Assembly: GCF_040741455.2 (NCBI RefSeq)
Contig: NZ_CP160328.2
Location: forward strand, 248,001 to 312,000
Direction of reading: 5' to 3'
Length of the DNA stretch: 64,000 nt
DNA from: Snodgrassella alvi
GTDB taxonomy: Bacteria > Pseudomonadota > Gammaproteobacteria > Burkholderiales > Neisseriaceae
Positions 36,084 through 45,175 of this stretch are shown here, in pieces. The notes under the pieces are model-generated. The model made no database searches. It was not told the origin of the DNA and saw only the letters and a program-made list of their open reading frames with translations. The translations under genes and the position numbers were made by a program. Numbering within the stretch: the stretch's first letter is position 1; every line of letters starts with the position of its first letter.

Positions 36084-38281
36084 GTCATTGAAGTCCCGAG
36101 TTGATTAAACATATAGTTGTTTGCTTCTTTAACAGCTGCAACGGTGTTGCCACTTACACTACTGGAAGATGTTTTAACTTCTATTTTCTGTATATTAACA
36201 CTAACATGCTTACGGTTATCGTTTTTTATACCCTCGCTTCCGTTCCGAAATTGAAACTCCGCTTTTGACATATCCTGAGCTTTTTGGGCGCTACGGGCGA
36301 TCTTGTCATAGTATTGATGCTGATGTGCTCGAAAATATGGATTTAAAACAGCTTCACCTTTATCAATATAACCGTCCCCGTTCGAATCCCACTTGCTATT
36401 TAATTCATAAGCCTTAGATCCTTTCCTGTAGCCGTAGCCTGTAACTGCAGTATACGTATCAGCAACATCACGCTTCTTCTTTCCATCAAAGCCGCGCTCC
36501 CTGAAATATCGTTCGACGTACTTCATTTGCTCATCAAAAGATAGGCCTCCGAATTGGTCTCGCGTCATACCATAGTAAAGTCCTTTTTTGCCTCCGGAGC
36601 CGGCCATAAATTGAATTAAGCCCGTAGCTGAAGATTTTGGATTGCGAATATTGGGATTGAATGTTCCGCCCGTTTCAAAAGAAATAACAGCAGCTAGGTC
36701 GTTAGGGTCTACGCCTATGTTTTTGGCGACACGGGCGATTGATTCTGCTTTTTCTTTAGTAAAGTTCTTATTTTTAAATACCTGCCTAGAATTACTAGCT
36801 GTTACCGTATTTTGTTCTGCAGGTTTAGCAGTCCCGTTATACTCATGGTAGTCCTTACCTCCATGCGTCAATTTATAGACGCTTTCCCCGATAAATCCTG
36901 CTACGTCCTGTTTTTTCTCGCCCATAGCATCCGCCACAATTCCCGTAGCGATATCGGAGTAGGTGTCAATCATCTGCTTAGCCTGCTTGGCCGCCCCGCT
37001 AAAATCACCCCTAACCAATTTGCCTAGTATTTCAGCGTAGCCCTTTAGGGTCGGTATGGTGTTGTTTTTAACAGCACTGACTAGATTGCCAAAGGCCTCG
37101 CGTAACGTATCTACAGACATCTTGCTGTCCTTGATGCCTGCTGCAAAAGACGTCCAGTCAAAAAGAGATTTGCCGCCATTTGCCCATGTCTTGTAATCGT
37201 CGTACAACAGCACAAAGGCAGCGGCTAAGGCGGTAACCAGTGCGATTACAGGGCTAATGGCTGCACCTAAAGCCCCGATAACCCTTAATAGCGGTGTGAA
37301 CGGGGCTATAAATCCAAGCAGGACGCGTGTAGCGCTTAACAGCGTAGGAATCAGCAGCATGCCGATAATGATAGCGGCAACTTGAAAGACACCTTTTATT
37401 ACTTTCTGATGTTTTTGTAAAAGCTCAAAAAAGCCGTTTACGACCCTAATTAGCGCAATCAGAATTGGGGTTAGCGCGTCGCCGATAAGCTGCTTCATGC
37501 TTTGCCAGTGGGCGCTTAAAATGGCTTGCTGTTTAGTAAGCTCTTTACTTTGCGCGATGGCTTTTTGGTCAGAATGATACATCTGCTTCTGAACGTTTAA
37601 GATTTCCTGTAGCTCTTTCCGGCCTGAAACCAAAGCATTAATGGTGCCATCATCAAACCCCATTTTTTTGCCTATTGTATAGGCTTGGTCTCGTGGCATT
37701 TTCTGGAACGCGTCCGCCAAGTCCAGCATGACATCATCTAACTGACGAATCTTACCGGCATTATCTACTACATTAACGCCCAGTGCGTTAAAGTAAGGCA
37801 GCATGCTGGCGTCACCAAACATAACAAGCCCGTTCATGGACTGTTTAATGTTACTGAGCGATGCTGTCATACCTTCGGCACTGCCCCCGAAAGCACCGGC
37901 AGCGTTTTGCCAATCGGTTATGCCACGGGTATTCATGCCCAATTGTCCGGAGAGCTTAGATACTTCCATATTGGCACGTGCTGCATCATTAGCCAGCTTG
38001 AACAGGCCGGTTGAGCCGATGATAATTGCAAAAAATCCGGTAAGTTCTTTTGTTACCTTGGCAATCTCCTGACCCATTTTAGCAATTGGCGTGATGGAGC
38101 TATGATATTTTTTGGCCAGATCCTCGTTAGATTTACCGGCCTGTTTCGACGCCTTTTCAGTGTTAGCAAGGGATTTCTCAAGCTCCTGATTTTTTTTGGT
38201 CGTTTTTTCTGCTTCTGCTAGGTATTTGGAAGTGTCTATACCCAGCTCAATCAGCATCTGCTCAACTATATTCGTTGCCAT
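36080..38281 (-). CDS. Tape measure protein with lytic transglycosylase domain and EF-hand loop
   Basis: 733 residues. An N-terminal coiled coil (about 15-65) is followed by a long helical part with hydrophobic segments (about 285-375). The C-terminal third holds a soluble lytic transglycosylase-like domain: Glu in AAVISFETGGTF, then SSATGLIQFM. A canonical EF-hand-like loop DSNGDGYIDKGE lies near residue 632, as in Slt35-type enzymes where calcium stabilises the fold. It sets tail length and probably opens peptidoglycan on injection. Confidence 0.88.
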   Translation of the reverse strand: MATNIVEQMLIELGIDTSKYLAEAEKTTKKNQELEKSLANTEKASKQAGKSNEDLAKKYHSSITPIAKMGQEIAKVTKELTGFFAIIIGSTGLFKLANDAARANMEVSKLSGQLGMNTRGITDWQNAAGAFGGSAEGMTASLSNIKQSMNGLVMFGDASMLPYFNALGVNVVDNAGKIRQLDDVMLDLADAFQKMPRDQAYTIGKKMGFDDGTINALVSGRKELQEILNVQKQMYHSDQKAIAQSKELTKQQAILSAHWQSMKQLIGDALTPILIALIRVVNGFFELLQKHQKVIKGVFQVAAIIIGMLLIPTLLSATRVLLGFIAPFTPLLRVIGALGAAISPVIALVTALAAAFVLLYDDYKTWANGGKSLFDWTSFAAGIKDSKMSVDTLREAFGNLVSAVKNNTIPTLKGYAEILGKLVRGDFSGAAKQAKQMIDTYSDIATGIVADAMGEKKQDVAGFIGESVYKLTHGGKDYHEYNGTAKPAEQNTVTASNSRQVFKNKNFTKEKAESIARVAKNIGVDPNDLAAVISFETGGTFNPNIRNPKSSATGLIQFMAGSGGKKGLYYGMTRDQFGGLSFDEQMKYVERYFRERGFDGKKKRDVADTYTAVTGYGYRKGSKAYELNSKWDSNGDGYIDKGEAVLNPYFRAHQHQYYDKIARSAQKAQDMSKAEFQFRNGSEGIKNDNRKHVSVNIQKIEVKTSSSSVSGNTVAAVKEANNYMFNQLGTSMT

Positions 38282-38471
38282 ACTTATTTACCAACATTTT
38301 GTTATGTTCAGAAACCTGAAAAACCTCAAGGATATTCAGTACATCCTCAAGCCCTAGTACGCTGTCCAGCTCTACGTAAGAGGCCAGTCCGGTAGTTATT
38401 ACCTGACTGGCCAAATAAGATACGTTGACTGTCTGAGCCAGCACACCATCCTGAAAGGGCAACCCCGCCAT
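38262..38471 (-). CDS. Small tail protein before the tape measure gene
   Basis: 69 residues, not recognised alone. It begins at ATG in a TAATG overlap with the preceding gene and ends inside the tape-measure start, the usual place of the second tail-assembly chaperone. Coupling is by restart; no slippery heptamer is obvious at the joint. Confidence 0.55.
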   Translation of the reverse strand: MAGLPFQDGVLAQTVNVSYLASQVITTGLASYVELDSVLGLEDVLNILEVFQVSEHNKMLVNKYGNEYS

Positions 38472-38878
38472 TAGCTCATATCTGGGGAATTGCCGTTCTT
38501 TAAAAAATCAATATGTAGAGCCAGCACCTCTTTGCGCAGCACGAACAATGTTTTGATATCTTCGATATCGCTATCCATGACAAGGCTGCGTGGGACGCCC
38601 CCCGTAGGAATAATCTGTACACAACTCAGTAGTTCGTCGAGCAAATCCCCACCTACTTCGGGGTCAATCTTACCCACAACATCTAATGCCAGTCTGGCCA
38701 TTTCCAGCATGCCGCCATTCATATTAATTGAGCTGGTATCTACACCTGCTCTGGCAATGGCAAATAGGGCGCGCTGCGCCCATTTGTCGGCTTGAAGAAT
38801 AGGCATTTCTGTTATTCGAAATGTTTTACCCGCGTCACGACCTGACTCAATGGTTATGTCTTTGGTTTTACGTGCCAT
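38471..38878 (-). CDS. Putative tail assembly chaperone
   Basis: 135 residues of helical protein with a conserved-looking entry (KTFRITEMPILQADKWAQRALFAIARAG). It stands between the tube and tape-measure genes, where all contractile phages place their assembly chaperone. The assignment is from position and from the size pair with the next gene. Confidence 0.6.
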   Translation of the reverse strand: MARKTKDITIESGRDAGKTFRITEMPILQADKWAQRALFAIARAGVDTSSINMNGGMLEMARLALDVVGKIDPEVGGDLLDELLSCVQIIPTGGVPRSLVMDSDIEDIKTLFVLRKEVLALHIDFLKNGNSPDMS

Positions 38879-39327
38879 CAGTTAATCTCCTCTGCGCCGT
38901 TCAACACCAATCTGAAAGTATACTGACTACCAGCAAGTAGCTTTTGCCCTGCGGCACCTCCAGTCAGTTTTGTCATGGCTCCAGTCGCGCTGTAACGTAT
39001 TTTGATAGATGGAATCTCAACGACTATATCAATTGGGCGAGTTTCCATATTGGCATTGAAATCCTTGCGGATATTTTCCATATGCTCAATTGACGGGCTG
39101 TTTGCTTCCAGATGCAGTGTCCATTCCACTTCATGTGGCGTATAGCCCTGTGACTGCTGCCCATCCACGCCCATGCGAGTCTCAGCTATATTAGCTTCCC
39201 CAAACCCCCAGGCGTTATCTGCCTGAAAGCCTTTAATATTTAGAAAATTGTCGTATACACCGGTACAGCGCAGCATTAACACCGAGTTGGCTGAGGTGAT
39301 GGTTAGTGGGTTATGTCCCATCGGCAT
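38878..39327 (-). CDS. Tail tube protein (DUF3277-like)
   Basis: 149 residues. The start NPLTITSANSVLMLRCTGVYD and the centre EWTLHLEANSPSIEHMENI fit DUF3277 tube proteins, which stack as hexamers inside the sheath. It would normally follow the sheath directly; here an antirepressor-like gene is inserted between. Confidence 0.75.
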   Translation of the reverse strand: MPMGHNPLTITSANSVLMLRCTGVYDNFLNIKGFQADNAWGFGEANIAETRMGVDGQQSQGYTPHEVEWTLHLEANSPSIEHMENIRKDFNANMETRPIDIVVEIPSIKIRYSATGAMTKLTGGAAGQKLLAGSQYTFRLVLNGAEEIN

Positions 39328-39344
39328 AATTTAATCCCTTTCAG

Positions 39345-39860
39345 TTAAGCTGTTTTTTGAAAAAGGTCGAGCTGATTGATTGTGGCCAATTGCATTTCCA
39401 GTTGGCGCTTTTCTAATTTGCGCTGGTATAGCGCCTTTCCCGCTGCGCTGCCCCGCGCCTCAGATTCAGCCTGCTGCTTTTTTAACAGCTCCATTTCCTG
39501 CAAAATTTTTTCACGATTGACAATGCCGGTGGTCCAGTACTGCCACAATACATCGTCGCATTCCTGTTGATATCGGGTGATGGTTTGCTTTTTATCTGCC
39601 GCAACTTTATTAGCGCTAATAGACATCAGCCAGCCAAACATTTTTCGTAAAGGAATGCAGCAGACTTCTTGGGCGTCGCCATTAGTGGGCATCATCATTT
39701 TGATGACACCCCACCTTTGATCAGATGTTAGCTTTCTGTGCTGTGGTTGCCACGCTAATCCCATACCATCAACCACAGTACGCATCGCTACATAAGGCTC
39801 TCCATCACAATCAATAACCACAATTTCAGAGCCAAGAAAATTAACATTTAAATATTCCAT
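39345..39860 (-). CDS. Phage antirepressor N-terminal domain protein
   Basis: 171 residues. The first 115 (VIDCDGEPYVAMRTVVDGMGLAWQPQHRKL..., CIPLRKMFGWLMSISANKV) match the P22 antirepressor N-terminal (P22_AR_N/BRO-like) domain. The C-terminal 55 residues are a charged coiled coil. It sits between sheath and tube with a bidirectional hairpin upstream. A late-expressed antirepressor could act on the repressor of this or another prophage; a structural role is unlikely. Confidence 0.75.
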   Translation of the reverse strand: MEYLNVNFLGSEIVVIDCDGEPYVAMRTVVDGMGLAWQPQHRKLTSDQRWGVIKMMMPTNGDAQEVCCIPLRKMFGWLMSISANKVAADKKQTITRYQQECDDVLWQYWTTGIVNREKILQEMELLKKQQAESEARGSAAGKALYQRKLEKRQLEMQLATINQLDLFQKTA

Positions 39861-39894
39861 ATTTGATTCCTAATTTAATTCCTATCCAATAAAT

Positions 39895-39923
39895 AAAACC
39901 CCGTACAGTTTGCACGGGGTTTT
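39895..39923. terminator. Bidirectional hairpin between sheath and antirepressor genes
   Basis: Arms AAAACCCCGT/ACGGGGTTTT give a T-run in both directions. Confidence 0.8.
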
Positions 39924-39954
39924 GGGGTGTTTTTGGAGAAGTTCCCTAATTTGA

Positions 39955-41427
39955 TTATTGAACGTTGATCGATGCCAGATTCACCGTATGGACGCTGCCA
40001 CCGTCGGTGTACCAGAGTTTTAAAGGCAGGGAACCGCGCTGTCCGCGAACTTGCGCTGTCGCCTGTTGAATCAGCAGACAATATCCGCTGGTTTCAATCT
40101 GGCGTGCTGCATCAAAGCCTGCCTCATAGTTAATTTGTGATTTTTGTGCTTCAGATAAATTGACTCCACATTGGATGCCACCAAAATTCAGCATTTCGTT
40201 AATAGGGTCTTGTGCTGCGGCGCGGTGAATGGCTCTACCGTGGTCGTTATAAGGTACGGCCTTATAACTGATAAGCATGTTAATAAATGCCAGTTGCAGT
40301 TGGGAGTTGAAGTACACCTGATTCAGGTAGTTATCTACCCATGCAAAATCACCGCTAACGATGGTATTTCGGAAGAAGATAAAGCGTTCATTTGCTGTCG
40401 CCCACGCCCCGTAATAGGCATATCCATTACTTTCTAATGCATTTGCGGCTTGCAATGATGTAACCGTTGCAGCAATCCCGCTTTGCCGCTTGAATTCCAT
40501 AGTGGCGCGCCCATTCATCTCTTTGAAATTGATAGAGGCAGCATAACCACAGGCCAGCCCAGCTTGTTCCAACGTGCCGTAGATTGCCGTTGTTCCGGAA
40601 ATAGCATTTTCTTTCAACCAAGTGCCAAAGCAATTAGTGTTATTGGCAATGAGGGCGGTGGGCTCTTGCGCGTAATAGACATACCAGTAACGATTGTTCT
40701 GTTTGCTATTCCACATGGCCAAAGCCTTTTGCGCTTCTATGTCAAATCCGTCGCCTACAGTGGTGATAACAGCGAAATTTAACGTATATCCGGTAATGCG
40801 CTCCATAACTGAATCAGGGCTGTCGGCCAGAGTGGCGTTATCCGCAATAGCCCCTGTACTTTCCGTTAGTCTCAGTGCCTCCGCCGCTGTACCGGCAGCA
40901 AACGAAATAGACGCGCCTCGACCGCTAATGGAGGATTGGATGACGAAAGCCTGTAGTTGTGTATCAAAATTAACTTCCGTCTTCAGCGATGCGGAAATTT
41001 TAACGGCCGCATCGCTGAAGCTGTTTGCGTTGGATAAATCAATGTTTGCGTTAGTGATCACACCGTCAATGGTTAAGGTGATGCCTCCGTTAATGGCTCG
41101 CAGGTCATCTAACTGAAGAGATTTAACACTGGCGCCTATAAGGCGGGCTCTGATATCCGTTCTGTTATACCGTGCGATAAACAGGCTTGCAGGCTTAATC
41201 GTTGAGCCGATGTAGCCATCAAAATAGCATTGCGCAAACTTGTACAGACTGCTGCTGTACCCGAAAGCGTTACCCACGTCAGCAGCGCTAGCATATTGGC
41301 TGACGGGATAGATGCTGGTATCGCTTAGCACGACGGTGTTCAAACTCAGCGCGGAGCCGCCACTGCCGATTACTGCAGGGTTAACGGTTACGATATTACT
41401 TGCTGGAATAGAAGATAACATAATCAT
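39955..41427 (-). CDS. Tail sheath protein (DUF3383)
   Basis: 490 residues. The N-terminal SIPASNIVTVNPAVIGSGGSALSLNTVVL, central QNNRYWYVYYAQEP and C-terminal KSQINYEAGFDAARQIETSGYCL segments fit DUF3383 sheath proteins of compact myoviruses. It contracts to drive the tube through the envelope. Confidence 0.85.
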   Translation of the reverse strand: MIMLSSIPASNIVTVNPAVIGSGGSALSLNTVVLSDTSIYPVSQYASAADVGNAFGYSSSLYKFAQCYFDGYIGSTIKPASLFIARYNRTDIRARLIGASVKSLQLDDLRAINGGITLTIDGVITNANIDLSNANSFSDAAVKISASLKTEVNFDTQLQAFVIQSSISGRGASISFAAGTAAEALRLTESTGAIADNATLADSPDSVMERITGYTLNFAVITTVGDGFDIEAQKALAMWNSKQNNRYWYVYYAQEPTALIANNTNCFGTWLKENAISGTTAIYGTLEQAGLACGYAASINFKEMNGRATMEFKRQSGIAATVTSLQAANALESNGYAYYGAWATANERFIFFRNTIVSGDFAWVDNYLNQVYFNSQLQLAFINMLISYKAVPYNDHGRAIHRAAAQDPINEMLNFGGIQCGVNLSEAQKSQINYEAGFDAARQIETSGYCLLIQQATAQVRGQRGSLPLKLWYTDGGSVHTVNLASINVQ

Positions 41428-41918
41428 TCCTTTGGTTTGGATAAGGTAATTACCGGCATATCCAAATAAATTAATTCATGCTCGAATTCGGGGTTGTATT
41501 GAAGTGCCAACTCGACTGTCCAGCGCTCTTCATAACGGGACTGCTCATTAATAAAAGTCATCTGCATGGGGTCTTTACAGTACAGCGGCTGGCAGGACGT
41601 AAGACGAGCGGTTGTGTACTGGTTTTTCCATAAGTTACTCAGCTTTCGGGCTCTGTCTCCTGCCTGATTGCCGTAAAAATCTATTTGCATCGTTACTTCC
41701 ACTGACTGTTGAACGGCCGCTTTGTCCCTTTCTGGCTCGTAGTAGCTCGCAGGAAAGTCAAAAGCATGTTCGAACAGAATAGACATCACGACCGCCTGTT
41801 TGGGTAAAGGAGCATCGTTCTGATAGCCCTGAACGACTGATTCTGGCGGGCATGAAAAAAGCCCGAGCAGATAAGCCCGGACTTCTCGGAAAATCTGTGC
41901 ATGCGTTACTGTCGCCAT
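41424..41918 (-). CDS. LIC_12616-family tail terminator-like protein
   Basis: 164 residues from the ATG at 41918. The pattern (HAQIFREVRAYLLGLFSC, KAAVQQSVEVTMQIDFYGNQAGDRARKLSNLW) fits the LIC_12616 family located just before sheath genes. It probably caps the tail or joins neck and sheath. A terminator-like stem with a T-run (about 41,849-41,878) lies within its first codons. Confidence 0.7.
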   Translation of the reverse strand: MATVTHAQIFREVRAYLLGLFSCPPESVVQGYQNDAPLPKQAVVMSILFEHAFDFPASYYEPERDKAAVQQSVEVTMQIDFYGNQAGDRARKLSNLWKNQYTTARLTSCQPLYCKDPMQMTFINEQSRYEERWTVELALQYNPEFEHELIYLDMPVITLSKPKE

Positions 41919-42286
41919 AGCAGTACCTTGCACCATGTGTAATATGATTCAACAACCTGTTTAACCATCCATTCCGATGCCTCTTCTTCTCCATAAGCGG
42001 TAAAAATAACGCGTTCAGCCCCTTTACCTTGTGCGCGCCGGATGACTGCCAGCTGTCCGGAGACATAAGCGTATATAAACTGCCCTTGCTGGTTAATCAG
42101 GTTTAGGTGTTCAAGGTCTGCCGTGGAAATGCTCTGCAGTTGGATTGAAATAGGCTCCTCCGTAAAAGCGGGTATGATTCGCCCTGCATCATCTACTGCA
42201 TTACCTGTATTAACCCTCAAAACCGCTTTTTGGTCGGGATTAACGCCGGTAATGACACCGTTAGCCATTGCCCTAAGATTCATCAT
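41906..42286 (-). CDS. Head-tail region protein, unrecognised
   Basis: 126 residues, beta-rich start (VLRVNTGNAVDDAGRIIPAFTEEPISIQLQS). It overlaps both neighbours, so it is part of the structural operon. In phages with this gene order a neck protein is found here. I do not recognise the family. Confidence 0.5.
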   Translation of the reverse strand: MMNLRAMANGVITGVNPDQKAVLRVNTGNAVDDAGRIIPAFTEEPISIQLQSISTADLEHLNLINQQGQFIYAYVSGQLAVIRRAQGKGAERVIFTAYGEEEASEWMVKQVVESYYTWCKVLLWRQ

Positions 42287-42851
42287 ATCTGCTTACCTCT
42301 ACACCGATTGAACGCGACATCTGCATAGTATCCCGTAAAGGGGCGTCTCTGCCTTTAAGCTTAATGGTAGATATCGCATTAGGTGGGGTCGTCCACGTCA
42401 TAATTGACTCCACCAAATCACCCTTAATCACCTCGCCAAGTAAACTAAGGCCTTTATTGATGCCTTGCTTTTCGACAAGCTCAGGCAGGCTATCAACCCA
42501 TTTGTCTTTATTTTCGCTGACTGTACTGCGAAAAAAAGGGCGCGGCGGGATGCTGATCTTATGGGCGGGTGAAGTGTGTGTGGTGGCGAAATTAGATACC
42601 GCTTTTCTGACAAAACGGCCATTACGCTTAAATTCGCCGCTCTTTTGGTTAATCAGGCGATAGATAGTAATCTGCCGTTCTGGCACCTCAATTTCTACGC
42701 CGTATTCGTTCCAGAATGCGACCTGTGCAACGTGTAGTCGTTCATCTTCTACCCCGGCATAGGTGGCTGTTTCGAATATGCCTACCCGCAGCTTTTGGCT
42801 GTCTTCCGCGTATATTTTTAAAGCTTTAGATAAGCTACCTGATTTTTTCAC
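42273..42851 (-). CDS. Neck/head-tail joining protein, HK97 gp10-like place
   Basis: 192 residues from GTG 42851 with a perfect ribosome site (AGGAGG). VAFWNEYGVEIEVPERQ, SIPPRPFFRSTVSENKDKW and the C-terminal AISTIKLKGRDAPLRDTMQMSRSIGVEV correspond to the pattern of gp10-like neck proteins (NEYG, PxRPFFR, PL-DTG-like). It likely links capsid connector to tail. Confidence 0.7.
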   Translation of the reverse strand: MKKSGSLSKALKIYAEDSQKLRVGIFETATYAGVEDERLHVAQVAFWNEYGVEIEVPERQITIYRLINQKSGEFKRNGRFVRKAVSNFATTHTSPAHKISIPPRPFFRSTVSENKDKWVDSLPELVEKQGINKGLSLLGEVIKGDLVESIMTWTTPPNAISTIKLKGRDAPLRDTMQMSRSIGVEVSRYDES

Positions 42852-42852
42852 A

Positions 42853-43260
42853 CTACCTCCTGACAGGCATAGGCATCCGCCCTGCAATATAGAGGAAAGA
42901 GCGATACTGCCTTGTCAATGTCCAGTAGCGCGCACCATACTGGGTCTGCAGATACCATTTTTCTGATGCCGCTGATTGTCCATAATCAAGCGACACGGAT
43001 ACGCTGCCTTCAGATGCGCCTGCTATACGTCCTACTGCCTCGTTCCCACTTTCAAGCCGCATTTGCAGGGTGGCGATATGCGCCACCAGCAAAAACAAAA
43101 GCAACTCGCGCTCTTCTGTACTTTTAATCACACTTTTTTCAGTGTTATTGCACAGAATGCAGGCCTCGGTAAAAAAAGAGTGCAGCTGCACATCGGACAC
43201 GGTAATAGAGGGATACAGTAATCTGAATTTCTGTACATCAAATCTGACTACATCGCTCAT
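42853..43260 (-). CDS. DUF4054 head-tail connector protein
   Basis: 135 residues. FDVQKFRLLYPSITVSDVQLHSFFTEACIL and the YGARYWTLTRQYRSFLYIAGR ending are typical of DUF4054 adaptor proteins located after the capsid gene. It probably forms the ring below the portal. Confidence 0.78.
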   Translation of the reverse strand: MSDVVRFDVQKFRLLYPSITVSDVQLHSFFTEACILCNNTEKSVIKSTEERELLLFLLVAHIATLQMRLESGNEAVGRIAGASEGSVSVSLDYGQSAASEKWYLQTQYGARYWTLTRQYRSFLYIAGRMPMPVRR

Positions 43261-43272
43261 ATCTCCCCCATG

Positions 43273-43593
43273 CTATTTATCTGCCCTTGTGACTTCGCCC
43301 GATTGATCAGGGTCTAAAGGCTCAAGGCCTGACGGATTGTTCTGCCCGTCCTTTAAGTTGTCTTTGGTTGACTTCACATCTTTATTTGCGAAAATCAGTC
43401 CGTTCTTGACCAAGTCACGATCCTTATTTTCTGCCAGCCAAGCCTCCCAGAAATCCAAAGACACATCAGAGGTAACGCCGTACCCGAAAACCAAACGGGA
43501 GCTGTTTGCCCCCTTAATATTGACGCATTGTTCTCCTACCTGCAGGATTAAACCGTTGGGTATTTTGCAACCAATTATTACTTTGTCAGCCAT
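43273..43593 (-). CDS. Small capsid-region protein
   Basis: 106 residues. A beta-like first half (LILQVGEQCVNIKGANSSRLVFGYGVT) and a hydrophilic tail (NLKDGQNNPSGLEPLDPDQSGE). It follows a hairpin after the capsid gene. Not recognised. Confidence 0.5.
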   Translation of the reverse strand: MADKVIIGCKIPNGLILQVGEQCVNIKGANSSRLVFGYGVTSDVSLDFWEAWLAENKDRDLVKNGLIFANKDVKSTKDNLKDGQNNPSGLEPLDPDQSGEVTRADK

Positions 43594-43604
43594 AAATCTC
43601 TCCG

Positions 43605-43632
43605 AAATAAAAAAGCCGCCCGATTGGGCGGT
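43605..43632 (-). terminator. Terminator after the major capsid gene
   Basis: Stem of CCGCCC/GGGCGG type with an ATTG-like loop and a minus-strand T-run. It may lower expression of genes after the capsid gene. Confidence 0.75.
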
Positions 43633-43650
43633 TGTTGAGATGTCAGTTAA

Positions 43651-44658
43651 TCAAGATGCCAGCATAGAGGCGATAAATATAGGCCGGTAAATGATGGCGC
43701 CTACTGTGCCCTGAGAGCGCTTTTGCTCGTAACCGGATTGTTGCTGAATCAAAGGATGCACGCGCATCTTTTCTGTAAAACCCAGTTCAGCGGTAGGAAA
43801 GCCTTCGTACTCATTAACAATCATCTGAACAACCTCACCCGCTTTACTCTGGTATTCCGGGATAGTGACGATTTTCATATTTGGAAAGTTCTTTTTAATC
43901 AAATCACTTGCGTTTAAACCGTACATGTTGGTGGCGGTAAGGGAGGCATTCATGTTCGGTGACAAAGCTAATGTCATGGTTTCGTCAGTGTCAATCAAAC
44001 CCCCTGTTTGCTTAACTAAGAGGCTGAATAGTGTTCGGACAGAATCATAAATGCCTTGTGCGTCCAGCTTATCCCACACCTTGCCCGCCATAGAGGGCAG
44101 TAAATTAGGGTCGTTCAGCATGCCATAATTTTGTAGGCCTTTTATACCAAACAGATAGCTTTTGTTTTGAAATTTATTCAATGCCAATGCTGCCGATGTT
44201 TGTTTCTGCGTCGCCCAATCCAATCGCGCCTGACCTGCTTTAGCCAATTCCCGTTCACCAATACGAATAATGGTTTGGTAATGGTATGTTTGACGAAATG
44301 GATAGTTAACGTTGGCATCACTCAGGGCGTTATTGTTAAAGTCTCCGTAGGTTGACGTAACCCCAATATTTTCCGCTATTGGAGTAGATACCGTATCGTC
44401 TGCCCACGTGCCCATTTTGCGCTCGTCAAACACCTTAGCCGCTTTCATGGGGGTAACCAATACCTGAATCACGCGCGGGTCGACATAGGTTGTAAATAAC
44501 GCCGGGATACCGGCATTAGGTGCAGTCTGTAAAGCTGAATCCTGCGCAATGCGCATACGTGCTTGTGCGTTCAGTTCGACCGGTTTTTGTCCAGTTGCAA
44601 AAACCACCCCCGCCTTGTTTTCAAGCGCGAAAAAATTCAAAGAACTACTTTGTGCCAT
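43651..44658 (-). CDS. Major capsid protein (DUF2184)
   Basis: 335 residues. Segments such as FTTYVDPRVIQVLVTPMKAAKVF, YGDFNNNALSDANVNYPFRQTYHYQTIIRIGE and the end GAIIYRPIFIASM fit DUF2184 major capsid proteins (HK97 fold). Placed after the decoration protein and followed by a hairpin, the usual high-expression slot. Confidence 0.85.
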   Translation of the reverse strand: MAQSSSLNFFALENKAGVVFATGQKPVELNAQARMRIAQDSALQTAPNAGIPALFTTYVDPRVIQVLVTPMKAAKVFDERKMGTWADDTVSTPIAENIGVTSTYGDFNNNALSDANVNYPFRQTYHYQTIIRIGERELAKAGQARLDWATQKQTSAALALNKFQNKSYLFGIKGLQNYGMLNDPNLLPSMAGKVWDKLDAQGIYDSVRTLFSLLVKQTGGLIDTDETMTLALSPNMNASLTATNMYGLNASDLIKKNFPNMKIVTIPEYQSKAGEVVQMIVNEYEGFPTAELGFTEKMRVHPLIQQQSGYEQKRSQGTVGAIIYRPIFIASMLAS

Positions 44659-44668
44659 ATATCCGTCC

Positions 44669-45163
44669 TCAATATTTGGAAATTTTAGCTAATGCACCCG
44701 CATCGGCATTTGATGCCACTACGAAACCGGTATCTACAAAGCTTGCCCCGTCGACAGCTGCCGGCAATGAATCTGCTGCATTAACGCTGCCATCCATAGT
44801 GTTGGCGTAAACTTTTTGTCCTATTTGAGCCCCGCCTGCAAAACGTGCCCAAAAATCTCCACCGTCGTAGAGTGTTACAGCAAAGCCTTTAGGAATCTTT
44901 AAAGATGATTCTTCAGTAAACTGAACAATTAATGCGGTGTTGTCACGGCGCGCAAAGCCAATAAGCGCTTTAGCACTGGTTTTAGCGTTGCTGACCGTCC
45001 CTGTATCGGGGTCAAACCAAGCAAAGCGCCCAATAAGGACTCCACTTTCACCAGCCTTTGCCTCGCCTTCCCCCACTAACAAAGTGTGGTAAGGATTGGT
45101 TGAGGCGAAATCGCCTTCAACACCAACCGGCAAGTCATTATTTAAATTTTTTTGGAAACCCAT
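44669..45163 (-). CDS. Capsid decoration/cement protein (Gp24-like)
   Basis: 164 residues, beta- and Gly-rich (GFQKNLNNDLPVGVEGDFASTNP, FARFAGGAQIGQKVYANTMDG). It resembles structural cement proteins encoded between protease and capsid genes in this phage group. It would stabilise the expanded capsid. Confidence 0.72.
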   Translation of the reverse strand: MGFQKNLNNDLPVGVEGDFASTNPYHTLLVGEGEAKAGESGVLIGRFAWFDPDTGTVSNAKTSAKALIGFARRDNTALIVQFTEESSLKIPKGFAVTLYDGGDFWARFAGGAQIGQKVYANTMDGSVNAADSLPAAVDGASFVDTGFVVASNADAGALAKISKY

Positions 45164-45175
45164 TTTTCTATCCTT

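Noticed and set aside
38440-38500. Programmed frameshift between the two tail assembly genes
   Set aside because: The genes join at a TAATG stop-start overlap and I see no slippery heptamer, so reinitiation is simpler.
41849-41878. Terminator inside the LIC_12616-family gene
   Set aside because: The stem with T-run is real but lies within codons of a conserved-looking protein start (LLGLFSCPPESV), so I did not list it as a functional terminator.
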